DNA from: Gaeumannomyces sp. JS-464
Taxonomy: Eukaryota; Ascomycota; Sordariomycetes; Magnaporthales; Magnaporthaceae
Assembly (NCBI GenBank): GCA_002197995.1
Contig: NGZR01000003.1
Coordinates: forward strand, 2,108,001-2,172,000
Reading direction: 5' to 3'
DNA: 64,000 nucleotides
Shown: positions 43,579 through 56,400 of the stretch, piece after piece
Layout of the letters: each line of letters opens with the position of its first letter
Position numbering within the stretch: position 1 is the first letter of the stretch
Program-made: the position numbers and the translations under genes
Notes under the pieces: generated by a model
Database searches by the model: none
Seen by the model: only the letters and a program-made list of their open reading frames with translations
Told to the model about the DNA's origin: nothing

Positions 43579-44589
43579 GTGATATCGCTTTGTATTCGAC
43601 AAGGTGGTATGAGTTCGCACCAAGAGAGCTGATACAAAATGATACACTGATAGATCACTTTCTAAAAAAAATTCTTTCTTTATGCTCCCTTTGGCCCGAG
43701 CCACAGCCCACAACCCAACCACCTCGACGATCACGTCGAACCTGTCCCAGGTTCTCTTGGTCTCCCCGTCGAGAGTGGCGCGCAGCTCCGGCGACCCCTG
43801 AGCGCCCGCATGCGTTTCAGGCGGGACAGGGCAGGCAAACCACATTGCGTCATAAATGACCAATGCTGGTTCTACGCCCTCGTCCCTAATCTTGTTAGCA
43901 TCCACAACGGAATGCAGAGAAATACTCCTCTTTGCGCCTTGCCAGTAGGCTCCTTCCGATATGCAAGTCTTGCGCGCCATCCGCCGCCCCAAAAGGGCCC
44001 TTCCAAATACAGTACAACAACTCCAGGGCACATACCCCTATCTGTAGGGGGCTGAGTGCATGCGATAAAGCAGATGAGATGAATGCGAAGGATTACAAAA
44101 CGCTGATGTGAAAACAAAGTGTGTGCGGGTTGAAGGGTAAAAGGTGATAGTACAAAAGACAAACAGAAGAAGCAGGGGAACAAGATGAGAAAGGCCAAAA
44201 AGGGAACGGATGTATATACGAAAAAAATGGAAACAAACACAGGAAAGAGAACGAAGGAATGGCTTATCAAAGCAGGGCAACGATAGGTTGCAGAATGTAG
44301 GGTAATTGTAAATGCAATCGATGGTGGCAAGGTCGCCGCAGTAATGCAATCGACGCAAAAAGGGTATCCAACGAAAAAAAAAAAAAAGGCGTCCGGTAAG
44401 GGAATCGTCGCGTCTAGTGCGGACAGATAAATGGCAAAATGTGGTCGGCCGTGAACATCGTTTGTCGAATGATGATATGATGCCCTTGTATGTATATCGT
44501 AAAAAAGACAATTGAGAAGAGATAGAGGAAGTGGGCTGAGCTCCTCGGTCAGGGTGAACGATCAAGTTCGAGGGGACAAGTCAATGGCC
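42265..44589. other. Intergenic, low-complexity region
   Basis: No gene recognised. Contains an ACGTAGGTAGGTAC-type motif near 42351-42383, purine-rich AAG tracts, a GGCA repeat near 42970, a GT microsatellite (separate entry) and A runs near 44376. Confidence 0.5.
43546..43577. repeat. (GT)16 microsatellite
   Basis: Uninterrupted GT dinucleotides over 32 bases, in non-coding sequence. Confidence 0.95.
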
Positions 44590-47018
44590 CTATGGCTTGA
44601 AGACGGCGCTGGTAAGGAATATCTCGCCGTTGCCGGGAAGGGGAGGCAGGGCGGTGGCAGGCGGAGGGGCAGGGGCGGAGAGTTCCTTGGGGGCGGTGGT
44701 ACGGACTGGCGAGGACGGCTTAGTGATGGCCGGGGATGGCGGTTTGGCGGTGGCTGGCGACGATGGCTTAGTGGTGGCGCTCTTGGTGCTCGAGATGCTG
44801 TTGGCGGACGACTTCTTGGAGAGGCCGTTCAGGACCTCATGGCTTTGAGCACGGTGCAACTCTTTGCGCTGGTCCTCAGACAGGGTGACATCCCGCGCTT
44901 GGTCCTTCTGGGCGGCTGGACCTCGCCCATCTTGGTGATCTCGTTCTCGACGTCGGCAAGGAGGGCGTAGACATCGTCGCCGGCGTAGATGCGGATGCTC
45001 TGGATGTCGGCGCGGGTGAGGCGGGTGGTGGCAGGCGCGGGCTTGGGCGACGTCACCTGAGTGAGGCCTAGTCCGACATCTGCAGCCGCAGCATCCTCCT
45101 CGCCTAGGGGCTGCTCCATGATAGTGGAGGGGACAAAGCGTTGGGGCGTGGGCGACTGCTGCGCCGAGTAGGGCTGCCTGGTTGGGCTGCGGGGAGGCGT
45201 CGAGATGTTGCCGGCAGGCAGGCAGGGGGGTGCCCGGATGCCGACGGCCATCTGGAGGCTCTCGCTGACACCCTTGACGCAGCCGGGGCTCAGGGGCATT
45301 GTGGCGGCGGCGGCGACGTGCTCCAGCAGCTTCTGGCGGACGCGGGTGCGCCTGTTCTCAGCCTGCTCCAGCTTGCCAACCCAGTCGTCGATGGACTGGT
45401 CGAGCTCGGCGAGCGCCTCCTCCTGCTTCAGCATCGCGTCGTAGCTGAACTTGGCGACGCGAGGCGACCGCAGGTACTGGCAGATGCGCGAGTGCAGGTT
45501 TCGCCGGCCGGCCCTCAGTGATGCGTACGTGCGTCGCAGGTACTCGGTCCGTTCATCAAGCTGGCGTAGTTCCTGTATACAGGGATCATGCTTGTTAGTC
45601 AACCCACACTATGCTCAAGTAAGAAATGCGAGCGACAATCTGCTTACCCTTGACAGGGCCTCGACGTCCCCCTTCCGGAGGACCTCGAACCTGGCCGCCT
45701 GTTGAAGCGCCTGCTTCTGCAGCGCCGCAGCCTCGCTCTGCTCAAGCACCGTGATGGCCTCACTTGCCTTCCAGCCCTTGGGGAGGGCCTCGAACGCGCG
45801 CCGATCGGCACTCTTGCTGCGCTTGGATGCCGATGCCGAGCGGCCAATCGCGATGCCACCAGGAACGATGTCGCACCGCTTGCGCGGGCGACCCCGGTCC
45901 ATGATGCTCCCTGACGACTCGGACTGGTTTCTCCTATGTCCGTTGGCGAGGGCCTGCGGTTGTGGGCGGACCTCGGAGCTGACGCCCTTCGGAGTGACAC
46001 TGCAGTCGAAAAACGACGTCCCCGTCCTCTCCTGGGGCGTCGTCACGGTAGGCGCTGGGGCCTCACTCCAGCCCTTGGGTGAGCCACGAGCCTCTACACA
46101 TGCAGACATGGGAGTCACCGAGACAGGCGTTGGGACAGTGGATGTGGTCGCCGCGGTGCTCGCCGACTTGGGGGTCGTCGTGGTGGTTCCGCCCGAGAGC
46201 GGCGTGTAAGGAGTTCGTGTCCTGGGCGAATCGTCCGTCCGCGCCGGGCGGGAGCCGTTGCTGACATCGGGCGGGTTGCTGGGGGACCTGTGGCGGCTGA
46301 AGGACCGCTGCCTGGTCACCCTGGAAAGCATAGTGCCCTGCATAGGGATCACCAGCGGGGTCAGGCTCTTGGGCGAAAGTGGCCGGTTTGAGGCGGGCTT
46401 CGGCATATCGAACGGGCTAATGGATTCGTTGGTGCTCCCGAAGCTGCTGCTCAGTTCTTCGTTCTCGCTGACCGGAGGTGTTTTCCTCGAGAGCATTATC
46501 TCGGCGAGGTGATGGGGCTTCAAGGTGTGGCCAGGCGCGCTGATGGATCGCTCATGGAGAGGTGGTCTGCCAGGGATGGTGGCTGCATTGTTTTGGCTTG
46601 TTAGCTTTGGGCAGGCGCGAGAGTTCTGAGTAGGGCGACGCGACGTACGAGAATCCATGGGAACCTCGTGCACCGTGGTCATAGGCCCCAGCTCAGGAAC
46701 GCTGACTTTACGCCGGCGGTTGAGGTTGTGCTCCTTGATCCTAAACCTCAGGCCACTGCCAGCGGAGGACTTTTCGGTCTTCTCCGCGGTCTGGCCAATG
46801 GCGACGGCAAAGGGCTGCTCCGGCTTCGTGGGGGCAGCGGGCTGCTGCTTCTCCCTCGGGAAGAGCTGGTACTTGCGCTCGGGCTGGTACATCCTCCAGA
46901 CGTGGGATGACTTCTCCGAGGGCGTCGGAGTCTTGTCCGCTGAAGACATCTTTTCCTGCTCCTGCTCCAGCAGGGGAGTCAGTTGCTGTTGCTGTTGCTG
47001 TTGCTGTTTGGGTGGCAT
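44590..47018 (-). CDS. Uds1-like (up-regulated during septation) coiled-coil protein
   Basis: Two exons, 47018-45648 and 45572-44590 (intron 75 bp, GTAAGC donor, phase zero). The N-terminus is polyQ, then a disordered Ser/Pro-rich region. An ordered helical block spans the splice junction: FEALPKGWKASEAITVLEQS, ALQQAARFEVLRKGDVEALS, ELRQLDERTEYLRRTYASLR and SIDDWVGKLEQAENRRTRVR. This arrangement matches the Uds1 domain, named for an S. pombe septation-induced gene; the assignment is from memory of the family. The Ser/Pro/Lys-rich tail ends ILTSAVFKP-like (EIFLTSAVFKP). One base is missing near 44911-44916, between MGEVQP and AQKDQARDVTLSEDQRKELH; corrected length is 784 residues. Its 5' end opens onto a 15 kb gene-free region. 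Confidence 0.65.
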
Positions 47019-48618
47019 GATGTGTTAGAGACGGTGGCTATGGACAGATGGGAACCTTGACAAGGCTGGACCGAGAATAGGCAGGAAAGTATTGTAGGTA
47101 GGGTGCGGGCCCAGGAGGCTCTTATATGTTAGCAGGTGACGTTGCATTGGCTTGCTTACTGAATCGTGTGCGGACAGTGGGGAGGCTGGCTTTGATATAT
47201 GATGGCCGAGGCTACCAATATCCTGGTTCCCCTCAAGCATACAGTTGACTATATGAGCCATTGGGACGCTAGGAATTCCTGCTCGGACCAGCGTTATTTC
47301 TTGTTTCGAGGGGCGCCGGGGAGGAAGGGTCGAGGCGGCTGGCTGACGGCCTAGCAGCGATGTGGCGCCTGGGCGGGAAGAATAGGAAGGCCACCTTGTG
47401 GAGGAGGCTGTCAGAGGTGTATGGGTCAATGCTCCGTTGGCAGATGACGGGAGGAAGAATGGAATCGAAAGCAAATAACAAATTAAAGAAAGATAATGCG
47501 AAAACCGCAGCTGAGGGCCGGCAAAGCAGAAAGGAAGAGGGAGATCCAGGTCAAGCCCGGAGCAAAGCAAGCGGCGGTAGATATGATGAGGAGCAGCAGG
47601 CGGCTCCGGCTCGCGTCGTCCTGGGATACTGCCAACCAGGGTTCTTTTTTTCTTCTCTTCTTTTTTTTAAGTGGTCCATCAAATGAACGACGGCCTTGCT
47701 CGCTTTGCTTCGTGCGGACACGGTGAAGACGACAACAACCAGCGGCTTGGAGGCAGGAGGGTGGCAGGAAGTGAGGGCATGCAAGCACTTTTAAGATGCC
47801 TCCGTTAAGCACATGGGACCCTGCCTCGGGTAAACGCCAAGGGGTACATATGTACAGCAGGAGTGGGAAGGGAGGGCAAAAACGACAAGAGAAAATAAAT
47901 CGAAAAAAGAAAAATACAAAAATGGATCATGGAGGGTTCGGGATCCGCACTGGAAGCCCCCCACAGTGGCCAACGTCGGCCGTGGCCGAGGAAGACGCGG
48001 GCAAGGGAGGTCTGGTGGGAATCCATGTGTGTGGCTCCTGTCTCCCTGCTGGTGCAGCTTGCTGCTACTCTGGACCACCCTCTTTCTTTCTGTGGCCTGG
48101 GCCTTCGCTGCAAGGCGTGCAGTTATTGCAGGCTCCGCTCACCTCACCGGAGGAGGCCCCTTGGAAGAGAGACGGGGATAGCGGAAAAGAAAGGTGATGC
48201 CCAGGCCAGCCAACGTTGGGTTGCAACCTCACAGAGCGCACATACACACACACACATGGACGCAACGCTTTTTTCGGGCTCTTGCTCGCTCTCTGGCAGG
48301 CAAATGTGTGCGCCGCCGCGGTCGGGGTGGCATTGTGAATGGAGAAGGCAAAAAGGAAAGAGACCGGGGTGGTTGACGGCCAGGGGCCAGGGAACGGTCG
48401 TGATGGAGAAGCCAGTTGAGCCCCTCCCCTCCTGCCCGCTTGCCTGCTGTCTTTTTTTTGACGGACCCATCGACAAGTGACCAGACGGCCCAGGTGCCTC
48501 ATGGCTGCTGGGGGCCCTTGGAGTCGAGCTAGTGAGTCGGGAAGGCGTGCCCTGTGCTGTGCGTGGTGCACTGCCCGACGCTAGCGAGTTGGGGACAGCA
48601 AGCTGCAGGCACGCCTGT

Positions 48619-48639
48619 CTGCCTGCCTGCCTGCCTGCC
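48619..48639. repeat. (CTGC)n short tandem repeat
   Basis: About five CTGC/TGCC units in non-coding sequence; similar short runs occur near 42970 and 53272. Confidence 0.85.
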
Positions 48640-50330
48640 GAGGAGGAACCGCACGATGGGCGGATTCCATCGCCCGTCCGTCCAGTGATCCATTCTTGAT
48701 CCCAAGAATCGGTAGCCTAACAGTCGCCCGGGAACAAGGGCGGGCGCGAGGGGTGGCAGAAGGCCATGCCGCTTGCCTGCTGCTGCTGCTGCTGCTGTTG
48801 CTGCCGTGCGAAGGACGCGCTAGAGACAGGAAACATGTCGCCAACGGCAAGGGAGGAGAAGGCCAAGGTGAAACCGCTTAAACAGCTAAACCCTGTCGCA
48901 TCACAAAAAGCCCGCCCACCGCGCAGCGTGCAGGGCCTTCTGTCCGACTCGGCGGGCAGGCCCAGCAGGGGCTGGTTTAAGCAGTCGGCCTGCCCCACCC
49001 TCCCAATTCATGGCGCGCGCCTGGCAGGGGTCGCTTTCGGCCGGGGTCAACCATGGCTCCCCCGAGCTTGGACTTTAGGACTGCAGCTTGCTGGATCAGA
49101 TCGACCTGGGCTATAGCGGCCGTGTCTTATAGGGGTACCCACCCAATGACCGATGACCGGGGGGGAGTCTTTTTTTTTCCCCTGAGCCCGCACAGCAGCG
49201 GCCCCAGTCAAAGTCCAGCCTCTCATCCGCCGCCGTGGCTCCGCAGGCACGAACTGCGCGGTCATGTCAGCAGTGGCGTTGAAACAAGATGTTTCGGCTG
49301 TTGGCTTAATAATTTTTCCTTTTTGTTATCTGGTGCTTAATTTTCCGTGTGCGATGCAACGGCGGACTATGTTGTGTGACTAGGTGCCTAGGCAGCTGCT
49401 GATGTGGTTCTTACATCATAGAATCGGAGAATGCACACCTTTCTGGTTAACTCTCCATCTTAGTCTGTGACTCTGTTCACTACGTCGTACGCGGGAGTGT
49501 GTCTGTCTGCTCTACTAGTCTCACAGTAGCTTCTGTGTCGGTGCCGCTTAGCCTACCGACGTGGACGGCTAATCGACTTGGCCCCCGCTATCTTGCTTGT
49601 CGTTTGTGGGCCAGCAGCGCACGCCCTACTGTAGACTGGCAAGGGCACGCACCGGGCAGGTCTCCATGCCATGCCGTGCCATGCCACCTGAATCCTGCCC
49701 ACTGCGTCACTCTGGGACCACACCATCACCGATCTTTGCCTCTGTCAGATCCCTTGCGACAAGGCTCGTGTATCACATATCTTCGTATCTTGGGTAGGCT
49801 GGAGACTTGGGCCACCTGCTCAGCAACACTACGTACCGTGCCGCCGCCCCCGCATTGTGCAGAATCACCCAAAACACGGCTGTAGAAGAGCCCAGACATC
49901 GCCAGCGAGCCCCTGAAGGGACGGTGGGACGGGGTGGGAAATCGGCAGGCCAGGCCATGGAGTGACAGTGCGACACGGGCGGATCACCGAACCGCTTGCA
50001 CTTTGGCGACGGTTTCTCGCCTGAACAACACCAACTCGAGCACCCAAGCCCTACCTAGGCACTTACCATCCGGCCCGGCAGGCAAGAGCCGGACGTGCGC
50101 GTCGCGGCCGCTTGCGGCTCTCGCCTCAAACAAAGGGTCCCCTTCGCCCGCCGTGCCCATGTTTCGGGTTTCCGAGCCGCGCTGCCCGAGTCGACTCACT
50201 TCCCCAGAGCACGGACGGGGTCTTCCTCGCTCTCCATCTTCCCGTCCGCTAGCGGCGATTTAAGGGTGCGCTTCCGAAACCAGCTCTTCCAGCAAGACAT
50301 CTCGGGATATCTAAAGTATATGCATATATG

Positions 50331-50334
<4 letters not shown>

Positions 50335-50382
<48 letters not shown>
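50335..50382. repeat. (TG)24 microsatellite
   Basis: 48 bases of uninterrupted TG dinucleotides in the gene-free region. Confidence 0.95.
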
Positions 50383-50383
<1 letters not shown>

Positions 50384-53300
50384 CTACTGCATATGCACGT
50401 TATCTGTGCGAGAGAAAACTGTCGTGTCTGTAACGCCTCTTTTCCACGAGCCACAGGCTTGCCTCGCCGGTTGTTGTCACAGCATGATGCGCATGCGCTA
50501 GCAGCTCGCGTGATAGGAATCGATATTTCCGCTCGGTTCCCTCGAGCATCCTCTTTTGGGACGCCTGCATGCATGCGGCTCCCGCTGGTTTGCCTTTTTT
50601 TTTCCCTTTTTTCTTTTTTTTTTGCTTCCTCCTGTCCTTCCCGTCTCCCCCACCGACGAGACCATGACAAGAGATCGTCAAAAGTCCCCATCATGGGCGC
50701 CGCCGGCACGCCTTCGCTTATTGCATGTACCGTATCCCACGTATCCAGCCGCACTAGTGTGACCTACCTATGTATGTATGCGCCCACGTGTGCTTGGACA
50801 TCGAGGGCACACTCGAGGCGGACCTCGCTCTGTCTGTACCCTCAAAAAGTTCCCACCCGCAACGCCCACAATAGCCACAGGATCTGCACTCGTGGGCACG
50901 GCAGGCAGCCCGGCAACCTTTTTTTTTTGTCTATTCCTTATTTTTACTTACCCCTCACTTGATGCTCCAGAGGAGGTCCGAGGCACTGGTAGAGCCTGCA
51001 GCACAAGATGGCCTTCAAGGCGGTTCAGATACTGATCTGCAATCATGCCTGAACGCAGATGGAGCTAGGTAGGACTGTATGCAGTAGCAGGGGATTCGAG
51101 GTGGGTAAAAGATATGGCACGTAACGTAGGTTACAAGTCGGCGGGCGGGAAGGCAGATACATGCCCATGTAGGCAGTTCTCCGGACTGCATCTCTGGGGC
51201 GTTATCTATCTCTCTTGGGATCCTTTTGCAAGCCACACGCGCAGCGCCTCCCTCGTGAATCCAAACGCCGAAAAAGCTGAACCCAGGCGGCTATAGATCG
51301 ACGATCTCCTTCGGCTGTCGTCGGGGCGGCGCATTGGCCCAGAGCAGTTTTACGAGGTGCCTGTCTCGGCTCGGTGCAAGCCATCGCCCGACATGATACA
51401 TGGTCTGGATGTTATTCCTCCGATGTGCTGGATTTTAGGGCCTTTTTTTCTGCCTGCCTGCCACACAGCGGGACGAGACGAGACGATAAGTCACACAGCA
51501 CACAGCACTAATTTGACGTACGCTGCGCGCGCGGACCCTGCCCGACTCGAGAAAGTCGGGGTCGTCGAGCGGCGAGGGAGAATAAAAAATAAAAATAAAA
51601 TAAAGAAAAACAGTGATGGGAGCCAAAAAAAAAAACGACGGCCGTTGCCCTTTTCGTGTTTGCACGGACTACGCCAAGAGATATAGGATGGGGGACCTGA
51701 TTGAAGGCTCAGCCAATCGGTGAGCGTTGCGTGAGGTTCAGGTTCTCGAGGGGGCGTGTGCTTTTCACCCCAGCACGTCTTTGGCCAGATCCATCCATCT
51801 GCAGTCGACACAAGTCATCTGTGCTTTTCCAGCGTCAACTGTCACTGGTTTTTTTTCCCCCTTCTTCTTCCTCGCTCGTCTGGTCTTCTGGCGCGGTCCT
51901 ATTTCTCCCCGAGCACGACCGAATGACGGCTTGGTTCCCGCACGCAGACTTCGGAGGCGGGGGGCCTATTTGGAAACCGCCGGCGCGCGGCACTAAAAAA
52001 GAGTTGAGTGATGCAGCTCTGCCCGCAGGGTTTGCGACAAAGACAGAACAGCCCAGCAATTGGAAGCAAGCAAGGGCCCGTCCTGCAGGTTCGCTCGCGG
52101 CTTGGTCTGGATTGGCTTTCGAGCCTATCACGGCCTCTGTCACCTGGTCTTGCTAGGCCGGGCCCTAGGCCATCTCCAACCTACTTGCGGTCGCCGGCTG
52201 ACTCGCGATTGTTCGCCTCTTCAATGTAAATGCGGGCGCATGAATCTCAACTGGAGACGCCCAGCCGCTCCAAAGAACGCCCGCGATCCTCTCCCTTACC
52301 CTTGCTTTCCTAGGCAGGAAACTGAAAGACATCAGTTTTGTTCCTTTCCATGCGGGGGATATTACATGTCTCGAACACCCAAAAACAGAAACGTCTGGTC
52401 ACGCGCAGCCGCCTGGTTGATTGATGATGAGCCCCGTGAAGGTGTTGCATGAGAGGTCCGAGCGGCTAATGATTGACGACGGTAATATCACGCTGCGCAG
52501 GCGAGATTGACGACGGGAGGCGAGATACCACGGCTCTGGCTGCGCTCGTTGGAACCCAAGCCCAGCATCGTGTGGGATCCGAATGGTGCGGAGCGGGGAG
52601 CCAGCCGCCTGTGCTCGGCTCCCGCCTGCTGCCGTGCCATTTGCCGTCATCCGTCGTCGCCGTCGGACAGGCCGGTCAAGTCGACCCATGGGAGGGCATG
52701 CCCGTTCGGGCGGCCAAGGAAACAAAGTGAATATCGGATCAATCATGCTGGCTCATCGCATCAGCCGGCCTTGGGCCGTTGGGTTGGGCAGGGCGGAGGA
52801 AAGTGTCCGGAAGATTCTCGGCCTCGTTCGTTTGCATGATGGATCCTCCCAGGGGTCACGACACTTCCAATGATCCCATGGAAGATAAGACAGAGCTCGA
52901 CAGAGTCGGCTTGATTTTGTTTCTTTCGCCCCTTCGTCCGAAACACGTCCAACGTCGTCGTGGCAAACAATGTCGTATGCCCAGCTGGCACCATGACGGA
53001 CGGCCCGGATGCTGGCTGGGGGCTAAACAGTCGACGGCGGGGAACACAAGAATCGAGTCCTTTTGGCCACGATCCATGTCAACTCTCGGGCTTCCCTTTT
53101 CCCCACTCTGAACTCGGTCAATGTCGGGAGCGCAGCTGCCGTCGCCAAGTGGGGAAGCAGAGTCAACAGCGTTGTAATTGCTGTTATTTTCATTCTAGAA
53201 AGGCCAAAGTTGCCACAGTCGCGACACAAGACTTTGTCTTGGACTGGCTGTTGTCTGGCTCGTCTGTCTCCCTGCCTGTCTGCCTGTCTGTCGATTCCCG

Positions 53301-53420
53301 CATGTCTCACGGTAGGGCGGGAGCGAGGCTTTGACAATTCGGCTCGGGCTTTCAGGCTGCATTCTGTTGTGTCTTGCTTTTGCCCCCTGCAGGAGAACGG
53401 CAGATGCTTTTCTGCACGTA

Positions 53421-53447
53421 TTTTTTTTTTTTTTTTTTTTTTTTTTT
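53421..53447. repeat. T27 homopolymer
   Basis: 27 consecutive T. Shorter runs of this type (A18 near 54453, T18 near 57311, G16 at 58022-58037) occur elsewhere in the region. Confidence 0.9.
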
Positions 53448-56400
53448 GGGACGATGTCTCGCCCCGGCAGGATGGTTGGAAAATGTCTCTCATGCACGCT
53501 CTTTCTGTAGGACAGATGCGGCAAGGGTGACGGTGACCGGTGATGGTGCAACAGAGAAGAAGAAAAGGCTCCCAGCCAGCGGGCAGGGCAGCCGCTGAGT
53601 TTCGCTTAGGACGGATTTATCCGACTCCACACACAGCAGGGAGCCCAGCAGCGCGCTTTTCTCCATCGGCCGCCACCTCGCCTGCAGCAGCGCGGACGCC
53701 AGTGTTGGAGAAGCGACAGAATCTTGCCTCGCAGGAGATGTGGGTGGAACGGGGCCTAGATGCGAGATGCATCCTGCCTGTCTTCTGCCCCGGCCTCGTG
53801 TTGAGGTGTCACAGGTCTAGACTCGCCGCAGACCAAAAAGCCGCCTTGTCCCAAAGCGGCTCGCTAACCCCAGGAAGGGGAACGGGCCCAGGGTGTGGTT
53901 TCGACAGGAGGAGGTGTCGATGGGGAAGGGGACTTGTGTGAGCTACAGACACTTTGTTTCCTCAGGGCTGGTCTGCCAGAGCGGTCGAGCGAGTCGCTAT
54001 CCGACGGGGCTATTCCTGGCTGCCCGCAAAATGAGGCTCCTGTTAACTTTACTCCGCACCGCCCGAACCCCCACGTCCATCCATCCCAATCGCCATCCCT
54101 GGTCTGCAGCCCGAGTTACTGTCGCAGTCAAGCAAGGCAGAGACAAGGAACTATTGTTTCTTGTCTAGGTGTCCGAGGTAGCCGGCTCGTTGCTCTGCAG
54201 CAGCTCACACCGCTTCTCCGTCGGTGGTAACCACCCCAGGCCGGAACGTGCGGTGTTGGCCGGGCGAGCGCCTCGGTCGCCCAACAAAGCGCCCTCTCCT
54301 CGCTGCCCTGCCTGCCACCCTGCCTGCCGTTAATGGGCCGTGTTCCGCCCGCTGGGTCAAAAAGGTGCCCTTGGGAGCCGGATCCCGGCGGCCTCTGTTC
54401 CGGGATGGGGAGGTCGGTGCGCAAAATAAACGGCAGTGACCGGCTTCGAAAACCAAAAAAAAAAAAAAAAAGTGAGGGGAGAGGGTCACATAGAGAGCCG
54501 TGTGCCTCACAGTGCAGAGCCACATTGCCCGAGAACTGTGAGCCCAGCACAGTCCCATCCGCGCCACCAGCCAGTCGCAACGAGGGGATGGGGCTCGCTT
54601 ACACACACTTGGGATTCCTATTTTATTTTATTGGTATTATTATTTCCTTGACGCCGTTGAGCGGCAGGTCGGGCAAGCGAGGCCAGGAGAAAGATTGGGA
54701 AAGATGCGGGTGTGATGAATTGTCGGGGGAACCATCACAAAAAGAGACGATGTCCCCGTCAAGACGCAGCAGACACGCCTCCTACCTACATACTGGCTTA
54801 CCTTCCTGCCTAGGCACATTTGGGAGGTGGTGGAGGGGGCGATCTGACATTTGCAGAAAACATGCAACGGCACCCTTCTCCATTCTCCTGCCGCGAAGCG
54901 ATCGAGCAGAGAAACAAACCACTGCAGGGCGATTTTGTCCACCAACGAACGGCGAGAGCGGCAAGCAGCAGGCTCACAGGCCCTCGCCGTGTGTGGTGTG
55001 GCAGACCGACGACCGCCCGAGCGGCCCGTTTATTACCATCTCCACCTCGAAGGGACGGCACAGGTCCCCCGGGGATCAAAACGAAAAAAAAAAGAAAAGA
55101 GGTGGCAGCTGCCCACGCTCGTCCCCCAACAGAGCCTGTCTCTTCTCGCCAAGCAGTCGAGTGCAGCAGTCGGTACCGTAGTTTGCAGAACGCTGCGTCC
55201 GCGCCGCGCTGTCGAGACAAGGTTATCTGACAGGTAATATTACAAACCAAAGCTTCACATATAGCCCTTTCCCCGCCTACCTGTCATGGAGTTGTCCACC
55301 AGCCGCTGACGCCCTCCCCGGTGGCGGCGGCGGGGAGAGAGAGAAAGAGATAGAGAGAGAGGGGGAGAGACAGTGCGTTAGCCACGTGTTGTTGAAGCAG
55401 ATTAATTGCGTCCAGCCCGCTTTGGCGAGTTTCAATCGGGCTTCTGGCCCGTATCTGATCCTACTCCAGCCATGACAAAGGCTATCTTCGAACCTGGCGA
55501 CATGGCCTGCCACTTTCAAGTGCCGACGATAACTTGCTTCGGACTCGTGCATGCCAGACTCCTCCTCTAGGCCTGGCCCATCCCCGGCCGTGCCCCGTCA
55601 AAGAGCCCGCGGCTCTATCGAGGACAGCAAAGTAGCCCGCCCGTCGATATATTGAGGGCTCGGGTGTGAATGTTGCAACGAGCCCCGGTTTTGCCTCTCC
55701 CTACGTCGGCGGCTCGCTGCGTTTTGGCCGTGGCGTGCCATCCGCAGCAAAGACTCCCGGGTTCTTGCCTAATACTTTCCCCCTCCCAACTCCGGACGTG
55801 TGTGCTATGATATCCACCGGCGGCAACGACCGGTATGCGATTGGTCCGTCGCCTTTCAGCCGTTGAGCCTGCCAAGGTTGTGAGGGGGGAGAGATATCAC
55901 CACCTCGCTTGCTTCTCATCCCGGTCACACACACGCCATCACGACGGAGCTGCTAAAGAACTGAACGCTTGAGCCCATTTTGGGGACAGCGCCTGCGTAC
56001 GCACCGCACCGCATTTCCTTCACTGCCATGAACACGCGGGGTTTTGCTGGCGGGCGGGCGGGCGGGAGTGGAGGGCGCCAGTCATGTCAGCGGACTGATT
56101 ATCAACTGCCTTGCACGCCTGAAACGTGAAACTCCTCCTCCCCTCCCCTCCCCCAATCTTTGTGTATATGGGATGAACCACCCCATCGCCCAGATTGGCT
56201 TGGCCTCACAAGGACACGAGGGAAATAAACAATAGGCCTAGGCCCATCCGCCGTCGGGCCCTCCTGCGGCCTTGTGGGCTGTTTGCTGGTCACCCGAGTC
56301 GGGCTTTACTGAGCAGTACTGTAAGTGGTTGTTACACACACACACTACGCGAGTCTTTGCAAGGGCCAAGCAGAGCGGGCAGAGCCAAAAAAAGAAAGAA

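Noticed and set aside
54333..55181. Plus-strand frame of 282 codons
   Set aside because: Low-complexity composition with poly-Lys from A runs, no motif, no splice support.
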